The position numbers were made by a program, and so were the translations under genes. From positions 1,905,637 through 1,969,636 of the forward strand of contig JACDQD010000010.1 in the NCBI GenBank assembly GCA_019843655.1: 64,000 nucleotides of DNA, in the 5' to 3' direction. The notes beneath the pieces were generated by a model, which was given only the letters and a program-made list of their open reading frames with translations, made no database searches and was not told where the DNA came from. This stretch comes from Lethocerus indicus. Its lineage: Eukaryota; Arthropoda; Insecta; Hemiptera; Belostomatidae. Of the stretch, positions 62,601 through 64,000 are shown piece by piece. Position 1 is the stretch's first letter. Every line of letters begins with the position of its first letter.

Positions 62601-64000
62601 AGAAAAATGATGTGGGTCATATTAACTGTCTCACTGTGCATTATGGCGTATTTTATTTTTATTTATAAAAAACAAACTATATTTCAAGATCCCAATTGTG
62701 CCAACAGCGAGAATTAATAGTCGGAAACAAAAATGTAACAGGGCGTTGAGTCGATAATGGGGTTAAGTATCGAATAAAAAGGATGAAAATAAATCAAACT
62801 TGTTTTATCGTGACAGCTGCCAAGAGCCGGGACTCCTCGTTAATACCAATATTGCAAATGTTAATCCGGCTTACAGTAAACCAAGTGTAGACACTTTAAG
62901 TCCCACCTTTTAAGGACGAAGCATTTTAAATCGCTACCCCGCTTTGGGTCCGGAGCCTCATAAAAACTGGTCTCCGCTAATTCGAGGAACGGCACTGGAA
63001 ATTTATATCAAATTAACTCCTTCCAGTTTTTTTTTCTTTTTCGAAGTTTCCCATCATCGAGCAATCGCTGTATTTTAACCGGCCGTGACTATACAGGACT
63101 ATATCCGACTAGATTTACCAGAAGGAATGCGGTTTTCTTGTGGTTCCTTGTATAACTTCGATGCCTTAATCACGCGAACAAGATGCGAAATAAGATCCAG
63201 CAGGGATTATCAGGAATAAAGTATCAATTTCAAAATCTCTTAGAGGAGAATTTTGGGGTTTGAATAATTATAAAATGGGATAGTTGGATCTACGAGGGAG
63301 TCAAAAATGAGTCTTAAGATTAGATCTTCGGAGTGTGATTCCGACGCGTGGTGTTGGCAGGCCCGGGCGTCGGTCGGGAATATTTTGTTGGTTTACTTTG
63401 GGGGGGGGCGGGGCGAGGAACGCAGTTATTATTAGTCGAAAATAACTGGGGTCGGTGGCGATGTCGGTTCACATAATACAAACATCTGTGAGCTCAAGAA
63501 TTTCCAAACAGGATGAGGGAGGGGGGGGGGCCCGGCCAAGCATTTATATCGGGACGCACAATGCCCGCTCATAAAACTAAGCGCGGGCGCGCGCCACATT
63601 CACAGCGTACACAAATCAGGTTTAATCATTACCCCGGCCGGATAAACATTCATTTTCATCCCTCCAAAAGCAGATCTGGCTCCACCGATCGTCGGCTCAC
63701 TGTTTAGGCTCGATCGCCGGCATTAATCACCGTAGTTCTTGTTATAAATCACCTGATAATGTAAAATTTTACGAATTCCTAACGAACGTAAAAATAAAAT
63801 ACCAACAAGGAACTATTCTATTTTTAGGACACTGTATTCAACTCCTCTAGTTTAATGCACACTGAAGTGCAGTTACAACGCAACCGGTCTCACAGCTACG
63901 AAGCAGCGCCAGAAGATCACAGCACGGCCCATCAATAGGTTTTTAAAAACTGGGCTAAGATAAAGCCCATTATTAGAATACATATTTGAAAAGGCACTCA
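59609..64000. other. Non-coding, nothing recognised
   Basis: CpG-rich with C/G runs to about 61350, then mixed unique sequence to the end. No exon, repeat family member or RNA gene that I can support. Confidence 0.5.

Noticed and set aside
1..64000. Homeobox, reverse transcriptase, transposase or CRISPR content
   Set aside because: I looked for homeodomain helix-3 coding words on both strands, for polymerase motifs in the open frames and for regularly spaced repeats; none were found.

Overview
This window looks like gene-free, non-coding DNA from a eukaryote, most likely an arthropod or another invertebrate. It has no bacterial-style gene packing and no recognisable coding exon. It carries many dinucleotide microsatellites ((TG)n, (AC)n, (AT)n, (CT)n, (GA)n), homopolymer G/C runs and degenerate tRNA-like fragments, and CpG is not obviously depleted. 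The open frames are of the length expected by chance in about 64 kb of such sequence. The longest ones (about 170-180 codons) are simply microsatellites read as protein. I found no homeobox, reverse transcriptase, transposase, rRNA or intact tRNA. The organism assignment is inference.

The most informative signal is a pair of minus-strand splice signals of the recursive-splicing (ratchet point, or zero-length exon) type, at 12315-12343 and 43107-43135. In each, a pyrimidine-rich 3' splice site ending in CAG is fused directly to a perfect GTAAGT 5' splice site. Each is followed 59 or 74 nt downstream by a second good donor (GTGAGT, GTATGT), the layout described for short recursive 'RS-exons' in Drosophila and vertebrate long introns. 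Both are on the same strand, about 30.8 kb apart. The simplest reading is that the window lies inside one very long intron of a minus-strand gene whose exons are outside the window.

The second signal is a dispersed repeat family not explained by simple sequence. At least seven copies, in both orientations, share a module running from CTACTGA-GA-GG to GAAAC. The spacing is 27 nt in six copies and 32 in one. In three copies it continues into GGTCTAG and an A-rich GAC. It resembles the end of a small mobile element.

Other local structure: a pair of near-identical 29-mers at 2362 and 2606; a duplicated 46-48 bp AT-rich module with a TATAAATA core at 8072 and 9083; a 17-bp hairpin at 38884-38934; an inverted repeat of homeodomain-type sites at 22175; a dense ATTA/TAAT cluster at 38361-38840; GGGA-rich G-quadruplex-capable tracts at 17484 and 41793; and a 50-codon open frame with a convincing signal peptide at 12416, next to the first ratchet point.

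Layout: 1-5.8 kb CpG-rich sequence with TG repeats and the paired 29-mers; 5.8-9.5 kb tRNA-like remnant and duplicated AT-rich module; 9.5-12.6 kb (AT)20 and ratchet point 1; 12.6-23 kb mostly unique sequence with copies of the dispersed module; 23-29.5 kb low-complexity CT/GA/TG-rich stretch; 29.5-43 kb unique sequence with the homeodomain-site cluster and hairpin; 43.1 kb ratchet point 2; 43-55.9 kb quiet, AT-richer; 55.9-61.5 kb a second microsatellite-rich stretch; quiet to the end. Nothing here forms an operon or pathway.
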